Shown piece after piece: positions 36,571-45,682 of a DNA stretch of 64,000 bases. How positions within the stretch are numbered: the stretch's first letter is position 1; each line of letters opens with the position of its first letter. The stretch is from the NCBI GenBank assembly GCA_021774575.1, contig JAJFIX010000023.1:130166-194165 (forward strand). Reading direction: 5' to 3'. Below the pieces are notes generated by a model, which saw nothing but the letters and a program-made list of their open reading frames with translations, was not told the DNA's origin and did not search any database. The stretch comes from Alphaproteobacteria bacterium. Lineage in GTDB: Bacteria; Pseudomonadota; Alphaproteobacteria; UBA6615. A program made the position numbers and the translations under genes.

Positions 36571-37247
36571 TGGAAGCGTCGGATCAAACACCAAAAGAAT
36601 ATTATGCGGCGATCAAGGCCAATCCGGCCCGGGCGCGCTTTGGCTTCGGCAAAAAGGCAGCGATCGTCAATATCGATCTGCAAAAAGCCTATACGATGGT
36701 CGGCGAGTTTAAGACCGCCTATGAAACTGACCCCAAGCAGCTCGACTATGTCAATCAGGTCTCCAATGCAGCGCGGGCCAAGGGCTTGCCGGTGATCTGG
36801 ACCCATGTCGGCTATATGGCGTCGGGTGAGGATTGCGGTATTTGGGGCACCCGCACCGATACCCCGGATAGTTTGCAGAATATCAAGGTGGGGTCACGCC
36901 GCTATGAGTTCGATGACCGGCTGGAGATCGATCACGAGCGCGACGCGGTCTATATCAAGCGCATGCCGTCGGCTTTTTTCGAGACCAGCCTGTCGTCGCT
37001 GATGGTCTTTCACCAGTGCGATACACTGATCTTGACCGGCGGATCGACCTCGGGCTGCATTCGCGCGACAGCGGTCGATACCCTGTCCCACGGTTATCGC
37101 ACCATCGTGCCCGAAGAATGCGTCGCCGATAAGCATGAGATCCCCCATTATTCAAACCTCTGCGATATGGCGTTGAAATATGCCGACGTCCTGCCGGTGC
37201 AAGAGGTGCTCGAATACCTTGATGCCTACACGCCGGAGACCAATTAA
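36570..37247 (+). CDS. Isochorismatase-family (cysteine) hydrolase
   Basis: 225 residues from ATG 36570. Catalytic triad of the family: Asp in NIDLQKAY (near 34), Lys in IKRMPSAFF (near 127) and Cys in GGSTSGCIRATAVD (near 159). Best fit is the N-carbamoylsarcosine or ureidoacrylate amidase branch. It lies between a SnoaL-like gene and two deacetylase-fold genes with TAATG overlaps on both sides, so all act in one pathway, probably cleaving C-N bonds of a small amide or ureide. Confidence 0.82.
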   Translation: MEASDQTPKEYYAAIKANPARARFGFGKKAAIVNIDLQKAYTMVGEFKTAYETDPKQLDYVNQVSNAARAKGLPVIWTHVGYMASGEDCGIWGTRTDTPDSLQNIKVGSRRYEFDDRLEIDHERDAVYIKRMPSAFFETSLSSLMVFHQCDTLILTGGSTSGCIRATAVDTLSHGYRTIVPEECVADKHEIPHYSNLCDMALKYADVLPVQEVLEYLDAYTPETN

Positions 37248-38173
37248 TGGCGGGCGTGCAAAAATCCGATCCGGACCTTTATGACTATTGGCCTTATCTC
37301 GACCGACCCAAAATTGTCTGGCCGGGCGGGGCGAAAGTCGCCCTGTGGGTGGCGCCCAATATCGAATATTACGAGCTCGATCCGCCGGTCAATCCGTCGC
37401 GCAAACCCTGGCCGCGCCCGGTGCCCGACATCTTGACCTATGGGGCTCGCGATTACGGCAACCGGGTCGGCCATTGGCGGCTGATGGAAGTGCTCGACCA
37501 TTGCGGGGTGCGGGGCAGTGTTTCGCTTAATGTTGCTTTGTGTGGGCACCATCCGGAAATCATCGAAGCATGCGCCAAGCGGGGCTGGGAGTTTTATTCC
37601 CACGGGATTTATAACACCCGGTTTTGCTATAATATGGATGAGGCCCAAGAACGCGCCATCATCGAAGATGCCATTGAAACGGTGAAAAAACACACCGGTC
37701 AGATGATCGCCGGCTGGCTCGCCCCGGCCCTGACCCATACTGAACGAACGATGGACCTGTTGGCCGAATATGGGATCGCCTATACCTGCGATCTTTTCTG
37801 TGACGACCAGCCCCAACCGGTGAATGTCAAACAGGGCAAATTCATCTCCATCCCCTATTCTTTGGAGATGAACGATATCATTCATTATAACGTCAATCTT
37901 GGCGCGCCGCGCCGCTACGCCGATATCATCAAGGCCAACTTCGATCAGCTTTATGAAGAGGGGGAGAGTTCGGGCACGGTGATGTGCATTCCCTTGCACG
38001 CCTATGCCGTCGGCCATCCCCACCGCATCGGGCCGTTTGCCGAGGCGTTGGAGTATATCACCGGCCATGACGATGTCTGGGTAGCGACGGGGCGCGAAAT
38101 CGCCGAGTTTTATTACGAGAATTATTACGACAAAACGGCGGCGGCAATTGCCGCCCAGAAAGTGGGGGGCTGA
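37247..38173 (+). CDS. Polysaccharide deacetylase-fold hydrolase 1 (PuuE-like)
   Basis: 308 residues. NodB-type barrel: KVALWVAPNIEYYEL near 30, RDYGNRVGHWRLMEVLDHCG near 64, SHGIYNTRF near 117 and LHAYAVGHPHRIG near 250. This branch includes PuuE-type allantoinases and other cyclic amide hydrolases as well as sugar deacetylases. With the adjacent isochorismatase-family amidase, a purine- or ureide-like amide substrate is more plausible than cell wall. Confidence 0.75.
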   Translation: MAGVQKSDPDLYDYWPYLDRPKIVWPGGAKVALWVAPNIEYYELDPPVNPSRKPWPRPVPDILTYGARDYGNRVGHWRLMEVLDHCGVRGSVSLNVALCGHHPEIIEACAKRGWEFYSHGIYNTRFCYNMDEAQERAIIEDAIETVKKHTGQMIAGWLAPALTHTERTMDLLAEYGIAYTCDLFCDDQPQPVNVKQGKFISIPYSLEMNDIIHYNVNLGAPRRYADIIKANFDQLYEEGESSGTVMCIPLHAYAVGHPHRIGPFAEALEYITGHDDVWVATGREIAEFYYENYYDKTAAAIAAQKVGG

Positions 38174-38176
38174 CAC

Positions 38177-39097
38177 ATGGCTTTACCTCCCGAACATCTC
38201 GAGTATGCCCATCGCGGCTATGGCATGGACCAGAGCTGGTATGAATGGTCGATGCTGCCGGCGCGTCCCGCCGTTAAATGGCCGAATGGCGCCAAGATCG
38301 CTCTCTGGGTTTCGACGGCGATTGAGTTTTTTCCGCTGAACGCCCCGGCCGAGCCATTTCGCGCGCCGGGTTCGATCTCGACCCCTTATCCGGATCTGCG
38401 CCACTATACTTTGCGCGACTACGGTAACCGGGTCGGCATTTTCCGTATCATGAAGGTACTGGAGAAATTCGGCATCACGCCGAGCGTCGCCATCAACTCG
38501 GCGGTTGCCGAGCGCTATCCGCGCCTGATCGAAGAAGTGGTCAAGCGCAACTGGGAGGTGATCGCCGGTGGCGTTGATATGGGCCATCTGCATCACGGTG
38601 GGCTTGATGAGGCGATAGAAAGTGCGTGGATCGAGGAATGCCTCGCCACCCTGCGTTCGGCAACCGGCCAGCCGGTCAAAGGCTGGCTCTCACCGGCGCG
38701 CTCCCAATCGATGCGGACCATGGACCTGGTTGCGGCCCAGGGCGTCGACTATATTTGCGACTGGGTTAACGACGAAATGCCCTATCCGATCACCACGCAA
38801 AATGGCGGGCTGACCGCCATGCCTCACTCCCACGAAATTAACGATGTTACCATAGTCTTGCAGTATAAGCGCTCGGAAGAGGAGTTTACCCAGCATGTGA
38901 TCGACCAGTTTGAGGTGCTCTATGCCGAGGCTGGCGCCGATAACGGCCGCATCATGGCGCTGACCATTCACCCGTGGATCATCGGCCAGCCCCATCGGAT
39001 CAAGGCGCTGGAAAACGCCCTGACCCATATCATGGGCAAAGGCGGCGTTTGGGCGGCGACGGGCACCGAGATTTTGGACGCGTGGCGGGGGCAGTAG
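38177..39097 (+). CDS. Polysaccharide deacetylase-fold hydrolase 2
   Basis: 306 residues, a paralogue of the preceding protein with the same landmarks (KIALWVSTAIEFFPL, RDYGNRVGIFRIMKVL, VDMGHLHHGG, IHPWIIGQPHRIK) but clearly diverged. It starts 3 bp after the first paralogue ends. The pair may form a heteromeric enzyme or act in sequence. Confidence 0.75.
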   Translation: MALPPEHLEYAHRGYGMDQSWYEWSMLPARPAVKWPNGAKIALWVSTAIEFFPLNAPAEPFRAPGSISTPYPDLRHYTLRDYGNRVGIFRIMKVLEKFGITPSVAINSAVAERYPRLIEEVVKRNWEVIAGGVDMGHLHHGGLDEAIESAWIEECLATLRSATGQPVKGWLSPARSQSMRTMDLVAAQGVDYICDWVNDEMPYPITTQNGGLTAMPHSHEINDVTIVLQYKRSEEEFTQHVIDQFEVLYAEAGADNGRIMALTIHPWIIGQPHRIKALENALTHIMGKGGVWAATGTEILDAWRGQ

Positions 39098-39129
39098 GGT
39101 AGCCAATACCTAGCAGAAAGGGAATTGTC

Positions 39130-39702
39130 ATGAGTTGGACCATCCTGATTATCGTCTTGGTCATTGTCGGCGGCTTATATGCCTGGTATGCGGGCATGAT
39201 CGGCAAGCGCAACAAGGCGTTGGAGGCGCTGTCGGGGATTGATGTGCAGCTCAAAAAACGCTCGAACCTGATTCCGAATATTTTGACCATTGCGCAAAAA
39301 TTCATGGATCACGAAAAATCACTGCTGACCGAGATCACCGAGTTAAGGGCTGGCGTCGATAAGGATTATGACAAAAAAGACGCCGGTGCGGTGCAGCAGC
39401 ATCTGGCCTTGGCCGAACAGTTGAGTTCGGGCATGGGCAAATTAATGATTGCCGTCGAGGCCTATCCCGACCTGAAGTCCGACGCGGTGATGATCCAGGC
39501 CCAGCAAACATATAATGAGGTCGAGGGCCAGATTGCCGCATCCCGGCGGTTCTATAATTCGTCGGTGACGGCGTTGAATAATTCGGTGCAGATTTTCCCC
39601 GGCAGCCTGATCGCCAATATGGCGAGCATTGTGCCAATGCCGTTTTACGAAGCCGACGAGGCGTCAAAGGCGCCGGTCAGTGCCGGAGATTATCTGAAAT
39701 AG
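39130..39702 (+). CDS. LemA-family protein
   Basis: 190 residues with one N-terminal membrane helix (TILIIVLVIVGGLYAWY, residues 4-20) and a long helical domain beginning KRNKALEALSGIDVQLKKR and SNLIPNILTIAQKFM, the LemA signature. Function in bacteria is poorly known; envelope-associated. It is paired with the DUF3137 gene 12 bp downstream. Confidence 0.88.
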   Translation: MSWTILIIVLVIVGGLYAWYAGMIGKRNKALEALSGIDVQLKKRSNLIPNILTIAQKFMDHEKSLLTEITELRAGVDKDYDKKDAGAVQQHLALAEQLSSGMGKLMIAVEAYPDLKSDAVMIQAQQTYNEVEGQIAASRRFYNSSVTALNNSVQIFPGSLIANMASIVPMPFYEADEASKAPVSAGDYLK

Positions 39703-39714
39703 AGTGGTATTCCG

Positions 39715-40779
39715 ATGGTCGATGTAAGGGCTTTAATAAGGCGCCGGAATAATTTGGCAGGGAATTTTCGAGCCGTGCCGGGACTGGCCTTTGGTCGCGG
39801 CCTGGTGCCGTTCACCGGCGCCGTTGAGTTCAAAGATCAGCCCGACGCGCCGCGAAAATTTGCCCCTCATTATGAACAGTTTATCCGGCCCCGCGTCGTG
39901 GAATTCGAGACCAGCCGTGTCGCTGCGGTAAAAAGCAGTCGGACCCGGTTTTTCTTCTTTTTGCCCCTCGCAGTGCTGGTTGTTTTGGCCGCCGTGGCCT
40001 TGGCCAATTGGCATCCGCAAGTTGGTCTGGCTGTGGGGTTGGTTGGGCTGTTTGGGTTATGGGCTTGGGTTTACTGGCCGATCGGCAGCTATAAAAGCTC
40101 AGTCAAAGAGATAATTTACCCGGAAATTTTTAAATTTTTTGGCGACGACTATGTCTATTTCGAAGATGGGCCGCTCAGCGTCGCCTCGCTCAAACCGTCG
40201 GGCATCATCCCATCCTATGACAACTCCCATGTCGAAGATTATGTAAAAGGCAGCTACAAAGACGTCGGCTTGGAACTCACCGAAGCCAAACTCACCGAGG
40301 AGCGGGGCAGCGGCAAAAACCGGAGCACCGTCACCGTGTTTCGCGGAATTTTTGTGCTGTTCAGCGCCAACAAAAATTTCTCCGGCCAGACCATTGTCAG
40401 AAAAGACAGTGGCCGGATCGGCAATTGGCTACGCGATAAATTCAATAAATTGGAGAACGTCGCCTTAGAAGACCCGAAATTTGAAAAAAAATTCGAGGTC
40501 TATTCCGACGATCAGATCGAGGCGCGCTATCTGTTGACCCCGAGTTTCATGGAACGGCTGTTGACCCTGTCGGACCTATTTCGCGGGTCCGGCGTGCAAT
40601 GCAGTTTCTATGATAACCGGTTGCTGTTGATGATTGCCTCGACCCACGACCGTTTCGAAACCGGGTCCGCTTTTGTCCCGGCAACCTTCGTCGATGAGAT
40701 CGATACGATCCTTGAAGAAATGTCGCTGATCTTCCAGATCGTCGATACTTTGAAACTGAACGAGCGAACTGGGCTCTAG
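39715..40779 (+). CDS. DUF3137-domain membrane protein
   Basis: 354 residues. A cytosolic N-terminal region is followed by two close membrane helices (about 80-96 and 101-122: FFFLPLAVLVVLAAVALAN then VGLAVGLVGLFGLWAW), then a long soluble domain with GIFVLFSANKNFSGQTIV and TPSFMERLLTLSDLF. This matches DUF3137, whose genes often follow lemA; the conserved pairing suggests one envelope complex. Confidence 0.82.
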   Translation: MVDVRALIRRRNNLAGNFRAVPGLAFGRGLVPFTGAVEFKDQPDAPRKFAPHYEQFIRPRVVEFETSRVAAVKSSRTRFFFFLPLAVLVVLAAVALANWHPQVGLAVGLVGLFGLWAWVYWPIGSYKSSVKEIIYPEIFKFFGDDYVYFEDGPLSVASLKPSGIIPSYDNSHVEDYVKGSYKDVGLELTEAKLTEERGSGKNRSTVTVFRGIFVLFSANKNFSGQTIVRKDSGRIGNWLRDKFNKLENVALEDPKFEKKFEVYSDDQIEARYLLTPSFMERLLTLSDLFRGSGVQCSFYDNRLLLMIASTHDRFETGSAFVPATFVDEIDTILEEMSLIFQIVDTLKLNERTGL

Positions 40780-40792
40780 AAATTCGCCCAAC

Positions 40793-42124
40793 TCATTCAA
40801 TCAAGCGGACCGTTTCTGACCCGCCATTTTGAGACAAGGGGCTTTCGATCAAGGATTGGAAATTTGTGTTCCCGCCGAAATCGACCGTATCTGAAACAAT
40901 GGCAATTCGCGAAATTTCTACGTCCGAACCGCCATTAAACTGAACCTCTGAACCGGCGAAATAGAGCGCGCCGTTAAGCACCATGTCCGAGCCGCCATTA
41001 AATTTCTGCAGCAAATTTCCGGTAGCGTCTCGATCCTGGTAAAATAAGACATTGGCATAATCATCGTGGGGGTCCGTCGGTGCGGAAAGGTTGACGTCAG
41101 AACCACCGTTAATGGTCAACTCGCCACCGCTATCATCCATAAAAAATGTAACTCCCGTTCCCGTCGCAACGGAATGGGAATTGAAGCTAATGTCGCCGCC
41201 GCGAATATGGTAGAGGCCCGGATTGAAATGTACCGTGCCTTGAATTTGCAGATCACCACAATAGGTGCCTGGCGATAAGGTGGCGGTTTTACTGGATTTG
41301 ACCTGTGTCTTGCCCGAGTGATTGCAGCCAAGGAACGAAGGTTCCGGTAATCGATCTAGGGGATCTTCGAAATGGCCAATCCCAGTGATGGGGTTGGGGT
41401 TTAAGCAGTCGCCAGACGAGCCGCCGACGCTTTGTATGGCGTTGGCATTTACGCATGAGTTCCCGACCTGATTGATCGAAACTGGCGAATTCGAATTTGA
41501 AACGAGGCCACAGTCGAGGTTAATGATGGCGGTGCCATGAATTTTGATGGCGCTATCTACTGTCTCGTTGAGTGCGTATATGCACCCCCCGGCGCTGATA
41601 CCGGCGTTGCCGGCGGCGACGGCCCTGGCGCCAATAGTGAAATCGGAAGATAAGAAGGGTCTGGCAAAAAATAATTGTGCCGGTCGGCTGACGACGACTT
41701 CTGCTGAATTCATGTCGCCAATACTCTGTCCTGTGCTCGGCGGCCAGAAAACATCTATCGAGGCACCCGAAGCTATTCCAAATCCGGCTTGTGAAGTCGC
41801 TTGCAATGCGGCTGTATTCACTGAATTGCTGACGCCGCTGCGCAAAATTTCGTGGGCGGCAGAAACCGCCCCGGCGTCGGCGGCATTTTGGGCGGAACGG
41901 CGGGCCGCGAACCATATGCTGGTATCGACGGCCAGACCGGCAAAGCCGAGTAAGACCGGCATCATTATCGCTGTATAAATCAAGACATTACCGCGTTCAT
42001 TTGATAGCAGCGATGACAGCGGGGGAAGCCGAAGTGGTTTCTTGGATGAATGGTTTTTGGCTGGTCTGTCAATATTGGCCAAGAGCTTGGTCCCAATAGT
42101 CGTATCTAAGACTGATATTCGCAC
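40793..42124 (-). CDS. TadG-like pilus assembly protein
   Basis: 443 residues from GTG 42124; the start is uncertain because the SD is weak. The TadE/TadG hallmark is RGNVLIYTAIMMPVLLGFAG (near 44-63) followed by AVDTSIWFAARRSAQNAADAG, a membrane-anchored prepilin-like N-terminus. The rest is a Ser/Asn/Gly-rich extracellular domain with beta-helix-like repeats: NGGSD recurs at several places (LTINGGSDVNL, FNGGSDMVL, FNGGSDVEI). No other tad genes are adjacent, so it may serve an unlinked Tad system. Confidence 0.65.
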   Translation of the reverse strand: MRISVLDTTIGTKLLANIDRPAKNHSSKKPLRLPPLSSLLSNERGNVLIYTAIMMPVLLGFAGLAVDTSIWFAARRSAQNAADAGAVSAAHEILRSGVSNSVNTAALQATSQAGFGIASGASIDVFWPPSTGQSIGDMNSAEVVVSRPAQLFFARPFLSSDFTIGARAVAAGNAGISAGGCIYALNETVDSAIKIHGTAIINLDCGLVSNSNSPVSINQVGNSCVNANAIQSVGGSSGDCLNPNPITGIGHFEDPLDRLPEPSFLGCNHSGKTQVKSSKTATLSPGTYCGDLQIQGTVHFNPGLYHIRGGDISFNSHSVATGTGVTFFMDDSGGELTINGGSDVNLSAPTDPHDDYANVLFYQDRDATGNLLQKFNGGSDMVLNGALYFAGSEVQFNGGSDVEISRIAIVSDTVDFGGNTNFQSLIESPLSQNGGSETVRLIE

Positions 42125-42211
42125 AAAGAACTTAAAGAACAGTTAGCCGCGTGCGGCCGTTTCGTTTCTTTTGGGTTGGTTCTGGTATTCACCCAAGCTC
42201 TTCGGTGCTAA

Positions 42212-42352
42212 TTGGGCCGCCGGCGTTGGAATATCGATGGACGAACCGTCAACCGCGATGATGCCCGCAAGTCAGGCGCTGCCATCGCCATTGAAGCCGC
42301 GTTTATCGTCGCCATGGGCATTATAATGATCGGAGCGCAGGCGGTCTTTTAG
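42212..42352 (+). pseudogene. Possible TadE-like N-terminal fragment
   Basis: An open frame of about 46 codons reading RKSGAAIAIEAAFIVAMGII then a stop, resembling the start of TadE/TadG-type pseudopilins (basic residues, G-A-A-x-x-I-E, hydrophobic helix). It has no ATG or SD and ends too early, so it looks like a decayed remnant beside the TadG-like gene on the opposite strand. Apart from this, 42125-42381 holds nothing recognisable. Confidence 0.3.
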
Positions 42353-42381
42353 GCTTCGGTCAGGTTTTGCCGGGCAAAATA

Positions 42382-42891
42382 TTAGTTTGGCAGGACCTCA
42401 ATATAAATGAGGATGACGTCCTCGTCATCGTGTCCGGCGTCTTCGGCGTCTTCTGCCTCGTCATCGTGTCCGGCGTCTTCTGCCTCGTCATCGTGTCCGG
42501 CGTCTTCGGCCTCGTCGTCGTGTCCGGATTCTTCTTCATCCGTCAGCAGTGCGGTGGCGAGGAAACTGTGAGCTTCGAGGGCAAAGCGCCCGGTGAAATC
42601 AGCGTCAAATTCCATTCGCGCCGAATGGCCAGCCTCCAAATTCAGATCAATATCATAGCCATGCAGGTGAAGTTCAGTCGTCTCATCGGTCTCCCAGACC
42701 AGGGTGATCCTGTCGCCTTTTTTGAAACGCAAAACCGCGAGCCCACCACTTTGTTCCAGGGTATCCTGGAGGGAGCGTTCGGTGATCGTCAGGGTGATGG
42801 GCTCTCCGCTCTCGTCTTGGGCGCTAACGGGTGCGGCCCAGAGACCGAGGGAGATGACGGCGACGGTTAATCCTTTGAAGCTCATGCGCAT
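42382..42891 (-). CDS. Cupredoxin-like periplasmic protein with acidic/His repeat tail
   Basis: 169 residues. Signal peptide 1-24 (cleavage at VSAQD). Residues about 30-110 form a cupredoxin-like domain with ELHLHGYDIDL and GRFALEAHSFL, the pattern of EfeO/cupredoxin relatives. Residues about 118-155 are tandem copies of GHDDEAEDA, encoded by 27-bp direct repeats, before a short hydrophobic end (DVILIYIEVLPN). The tail would bind divalent metals. A periplasmic metal-binding role is inferred. Confidence 0.6.
   Translation of the reverse strand: MRMSFKGLTVAVISLGLWAAPVSAQDESGEPITLTITERSLQDTLEQSGGLAVLRFKKGDRITLVWETDETTELHLHGYDIDLNLEAGHSARMEFDADFTGRFALEAHSFLATALLTDEEESGHDDEAEDAGHDDEAEDAGHDDEAEDAEDAGHDDEDVILIYIEVLPN
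42421..42530. repeat. 27-bp tandem repeats in the cupredoxin-like gene
   Basis: About three full in-frame units of 27 bp (core TCATCGTGTCCGGCGTCTTC on the plus strand) plus a shortened unit missing 6 codons. They encode GHDDEAEDA. Near-identical units invite slipped-strand copy number change. Confidence 0.85.
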
Positions 42892-42952
42892 GGTGTTCTT
42901 GCTCTCATCAATTTTTTCGGATCGCTATAGTTATAGCCAAATTTGGCGAAAT

Positions 42953-43816
42953 TTAGCCGTTCTCGTATTTTTTTCCTAGCTCTAACATTTCCGGGGTGCC
43001 GACCAGGTCGGTGAGACCTTTGAAATCGAACATATTGTCCATGAAGGGAGCTGTCGTTCCATGCTCGGCGAGGCTGGCGAAATAGTTTGTCAGGTGATGG
43101 GCCAGCGCCCGCACCGTGCCGCCGGGGAAAATGACAAAACCATAGCCCAGCGCTTGTAGCTCGGCCGCCGGTAGGATCGGCGTTTTACCGCCCTCGACCA
43201 TATTGGCCATCAGCGGCACGCGGCCTTTGAACCGGTCGCAGAGGGCGCGCATTTGCGCGTCGTCTTGGGGGGCTTCGATAAACAGCATGTCGGCACCCGC
43301 CTCGACATAATGTTCGGCCCGGTCGAGGGCCGCGTCAAAGCCTTCGACGGCAATGGCATCGGTGCGCGCGATGACCAGAAAATTATCCGACCCGCGGGCA
43401 TCGAGGGCCGCTTTGATCTTGCCGGTCATCTCGCTGGTGCCGACCAGGGTTTTATCTTTCAGGTGGCCGCAGCGTTTGGGCATGGTCTGGTCTTCGAGCT
43501 GGATGGCGCCGGCGCCGTTGCGCTCAAACAGGCGCACAGTGCGCTGAACGTTGAGCGCATTTCCAAACCCCGTGTCCCCGTCGATAATGATCGGCACGTT
43601 AACCCGTTCGGCAATGGCGCCCAGGGTGCTGGTCACCTCGTCCATCGCTACCAGGCCGATATCGGGGCGGCCAAACCGTGTGTAGGCGATACTGGCGCCG
43701 GAAAGATAAACCGCCTTAAAGCCCGCCTGCTCAGCCATCAATCCGGTCAGCGCATCGTAAATACCGGGGGCGACGAGGATCTCCGGGGCGTTCAGCATTT
43801 CTTTTAACGTTGCCAA
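42953..43816 (-). CDS. Isocitrate lyase/PEP mutase-family lyase (2,3-dimethylmalate lyase-like)
   Basis: 287 residues; TTG start at 43816 with AGGAG upstream. Barrel landmarks: YLSGASIAYTRFGRPDIGL near 38-56, IIIDGDTGFGNALNVQRTV near 76-94, the catalytic-loop signature PKRCGHLKD near 113-121 and IARTDA near 148. The KxCGH-type motif marks lyases (2-methylisocitrate, dimethylmalate or oxaloacetate-type) rather than mutases. It follows the LeuD-like gene directly, implying that it cleaves the hydroxyacid formed by the dehydratase. Confidence 0.75.
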   Translation of the reverse strand: MATLKEMLNAPEILVAPGIYDALTGLMAEQAGFKAVYLSGASIAYTRFGRPDIGLVAMDEVTSTLGAIAERVNVPIIIDGDTGFGNALNVQRTVRLFERNGAGAIQLEDQTMPKRCGHLKDKTLVGTSEMTGKIKAALDARGSDNFLVIARTDAIAVEGFDAALDRAEHYVEAGADMLFIEAPQDDAQMRALCDRFKGRVPLMANMVEGGKTPILPAAELQALGYGFVIFPGGTVRALAHHLTNYFASLAEHGTTAPFMDNMFDFKGLTDLVGTPEMLELGKKYENG

Positions 43817-44317
43817 TTATAAATCTCCTGCGTCTATTTTTTTCTTCAAATGGGCCATCAACCCGCCATCGGCGATCATCGCCATCAGGTGGTCGGGGAT
43901 CGGCTCACAGTTATAGCTTTTGCCGTTTTTGCCGTTGACGATTTTTCCGGCGGCGGCGTCGACCGAAATTCGGTCACCGGGGTCGATTTCCCCGGCCTCG
44001 GGCAGGATCAGGGCGGGCAGGCCGAGATTGAGCGCATTGCGGTAAAATATACGGGCAAAAGAGGATGCCAGCACGGCACCCACACCGAGCATCTTGAGTA
44101 GCTGCGGCGCCTGCTCACGCGATGAGCCCATGCCGAAATTGGCCCCGGCGACAATGATGTCGCCAGCCCGCACATTTTTGGCAAAATCCGGGGCGACGGC
44201 CTCCAGACAATGCTGGGTCATTTCCTCTGGGGTGAGCTTCATATAGACGCCTGAGATAATCAGGTCAGTGTCGATATTGTCGCCGAAAATCCAGGCGCTG
44301 CCGGTGATCGCACTCAT
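43817..44317 (-). CDS. LeuD-like dehydratase small subunit
   Basis: 166 residues, aconitase swivel domain: GDNIDTDLIISGVYMKLTP near 12-30, GANFGMGSSREQAPQLLK near 57-74 and FARIFYRNALNLGLPAL near 85. It completes the active site of the partner LeuC-like subunit. Its start overlaps the stop of that gene by ATGA. It is shorter than true LeuD (about 200) and matches the dimethylmalate/methanogen-type small subunits. Confidence 0.82.
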   Translation of the reverse strand: MSAITGSAWIFGDNIDTDLIISGVYMKLTPEEMTQHCLEAVAPDFAKNVRAGDIIVAGANFGMGSSREQAPQLLKMLGVGAVLASSFARIFYRNALNLGLPALILPEAGEIDPGDRISVDAAAGKIVNGKNGKSYNCEPIPDHLMAMIADGGLMAHLKKKIDAGDL

Positions 44318-45594
44318 GTCAAAAACGTGCGCGGGTCGGTTATGCGGCCGGTCACTGCCGCCGCCGCCACCGAATATGGCGAGGCGAGATAGACCTCGGA
44401 TGATGCCGGGCCCATGCGGCCCTGGAAGTTTCGATTGGTCGAGGAAATGCAGACCTCGTTCTCGGCCAGGATGCCGGCCCCCATACCGGGGCAGGCGCCG
44501 CAGCCCGTTGGCATCATGATCGCCCCGGCCTTTGTCAGGATGGCCAATGTTCCGTCGGCAGCCGCCTGGGCCGTTGCTTTGGTCGAAGCGGGGGCGACCA
44601 GCAATCTTGTGGATTTGGCAACGCTGCGCCCATCTAGGACTTCCGCCGCCATTTTAAGGTCGCCATATTTCGCTCCGGTGCAGGCGCCGATATAACATTG
44701 ATCGACCGCGATATCTTCGAACGCACCGACCGGTTTGGTATTGGCCGGTGCGTGGGGCGCGGCGACCATTGGCCCGAGAACGGCGGCGTCGAATTTATGC
44801 TCGGCGACATAGGTGGCGTCAGTGTCGCTGCGCCATTCGAGGGCATCTTCGGGCGGCGTGCCGCCAGCGGTCTTTATCGCCGCGACCGTCGTTGCGTCGG
44901 CGGCAATGATGCCGGTTTCGGCGCCCAGCTCGGCGGCCATATTGGTCAGCACCATACGCTCGCTCATATCCATGTCGGTGACCGTATCACCGTCATATTC
45001 GACGACTTTAAAACTGTTATCCATGCCAAGCTCGGCACAGAGATGCAGCATGATGTCTTTGGCCGCCACTCCGGTGCCGAATTTTCCCGACCAGGTGACG
45101 CGAATAGTCTCGGGCACTTTGACCCAAATTTCCCCGGTCACCATGATGCCGGTCATCTCCGTCGCGCCATAGCCGGCCATGTAACAGCCGAAGGCCCCGC
45201 CGGTGGTCGAATGACTGTCGCCGCCGGCAGCAAACAGGCCGGGGGTCAAATGGCCGTTTTCGGCCAGGACGACATGGCAAATTCCTTCCATGTCATAAAA
45301 ATGGGCGATTTTGTTATCGCGCACCCAGTCGCGGGTGAGCTTCAAAATATTAGCCGCCGCAATATCGACGGCGGGGACAAAATGATCGGTGACGACCACC
45401 ACCCGGGTCGGATCCCAGACCTTAGCGCCCAGCGCCTCCAGCCGGGGCGCCACCCGGCGCGGGCCCGAACTGTCATGAAACATCGCCAGATCGACGGTGC
45501 AGGTGACAATTTCCCCTGGCTTGGCCGGGTTGCCAACCGAAGAGCGACCGATGGCCTTGGCGTTAATGATTTTTTCGACGAGAGTTTGGCCCAT
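44314..45594 (-). CDS. LeuC-like dehydratase large subunit
   Basis: 426 residues, 3-isopropylmalate dehydratase/homoaconitase family, in the short class that pairs with a small LeuD. Substrate loop GGDSHSTTGGAFGCYMAG (near 123-140); [4Fe-4S] ligands in IGACTGAKYGDL (near 305) and TGCGACPGMGAG (near 363-374). The neighbouring lyase argues for 2,3-dimethylmalate dehydratase (DmdA/B-like) rather than leucine biosynthesis. Confidence 0.8.
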   Translation of the reverse strand: MGQTLVEKIINAKAIGRSSVGNPAKPGEIVTCTVDLAMFHDSSGPRRVAPRLEALGAKVWDPTRVVVVTDHFVPAVDIAAANILKLTRDWVRDNKIAHFYDMEGICHVVLAENGHLTPGLFAAGGDSHSTTGGAFGCYMAGYGATEMTGIMVTGEIWVKVPETIRVTWSGKFGTGVAAKDIMLHLCAELGMDNSFKVVEYDGDTVTDMDMSERMVLTNMAAELGAETGIIAADATTVAAIKTAGGTPPEDALEWRSDTDATYVAEHKFDAAVLGPMVAAPHAPANTKPVGAFEDIAVDQCYIGACTGAKYGDLKMAAEVLDGRSVAKSTRLLVAPASTKATAQAAADGTLAILTKAGAIMMPTGCGACPGMGAGILAENEVCISSTNRNFQGRMGPASSEVYLASPYSVAAAAVTGRITDPRTFLT

Positions 45595-45682
45595 TTTGGT
45601 CCTTAATAGATGCGACTGGCTGATGACGGGCGGGACTATAGGCGATTAAGATGGCGCACGCGATATTCTCTTGAGGGGAACT

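Noticed and set aside
37244-38176. A 310-codon minus-strand frame opposite the first deacetylase gene
   Set aside because: Complementary shadow of a well-supported gene; no recognisable protein pattern.
44698-45606. A 302-codon plus-strand frame opposite the LeuC-like gene
   Set aside because: Shadow of the LeuC-like gene, whose Fe-S motifs fix the coding strand.
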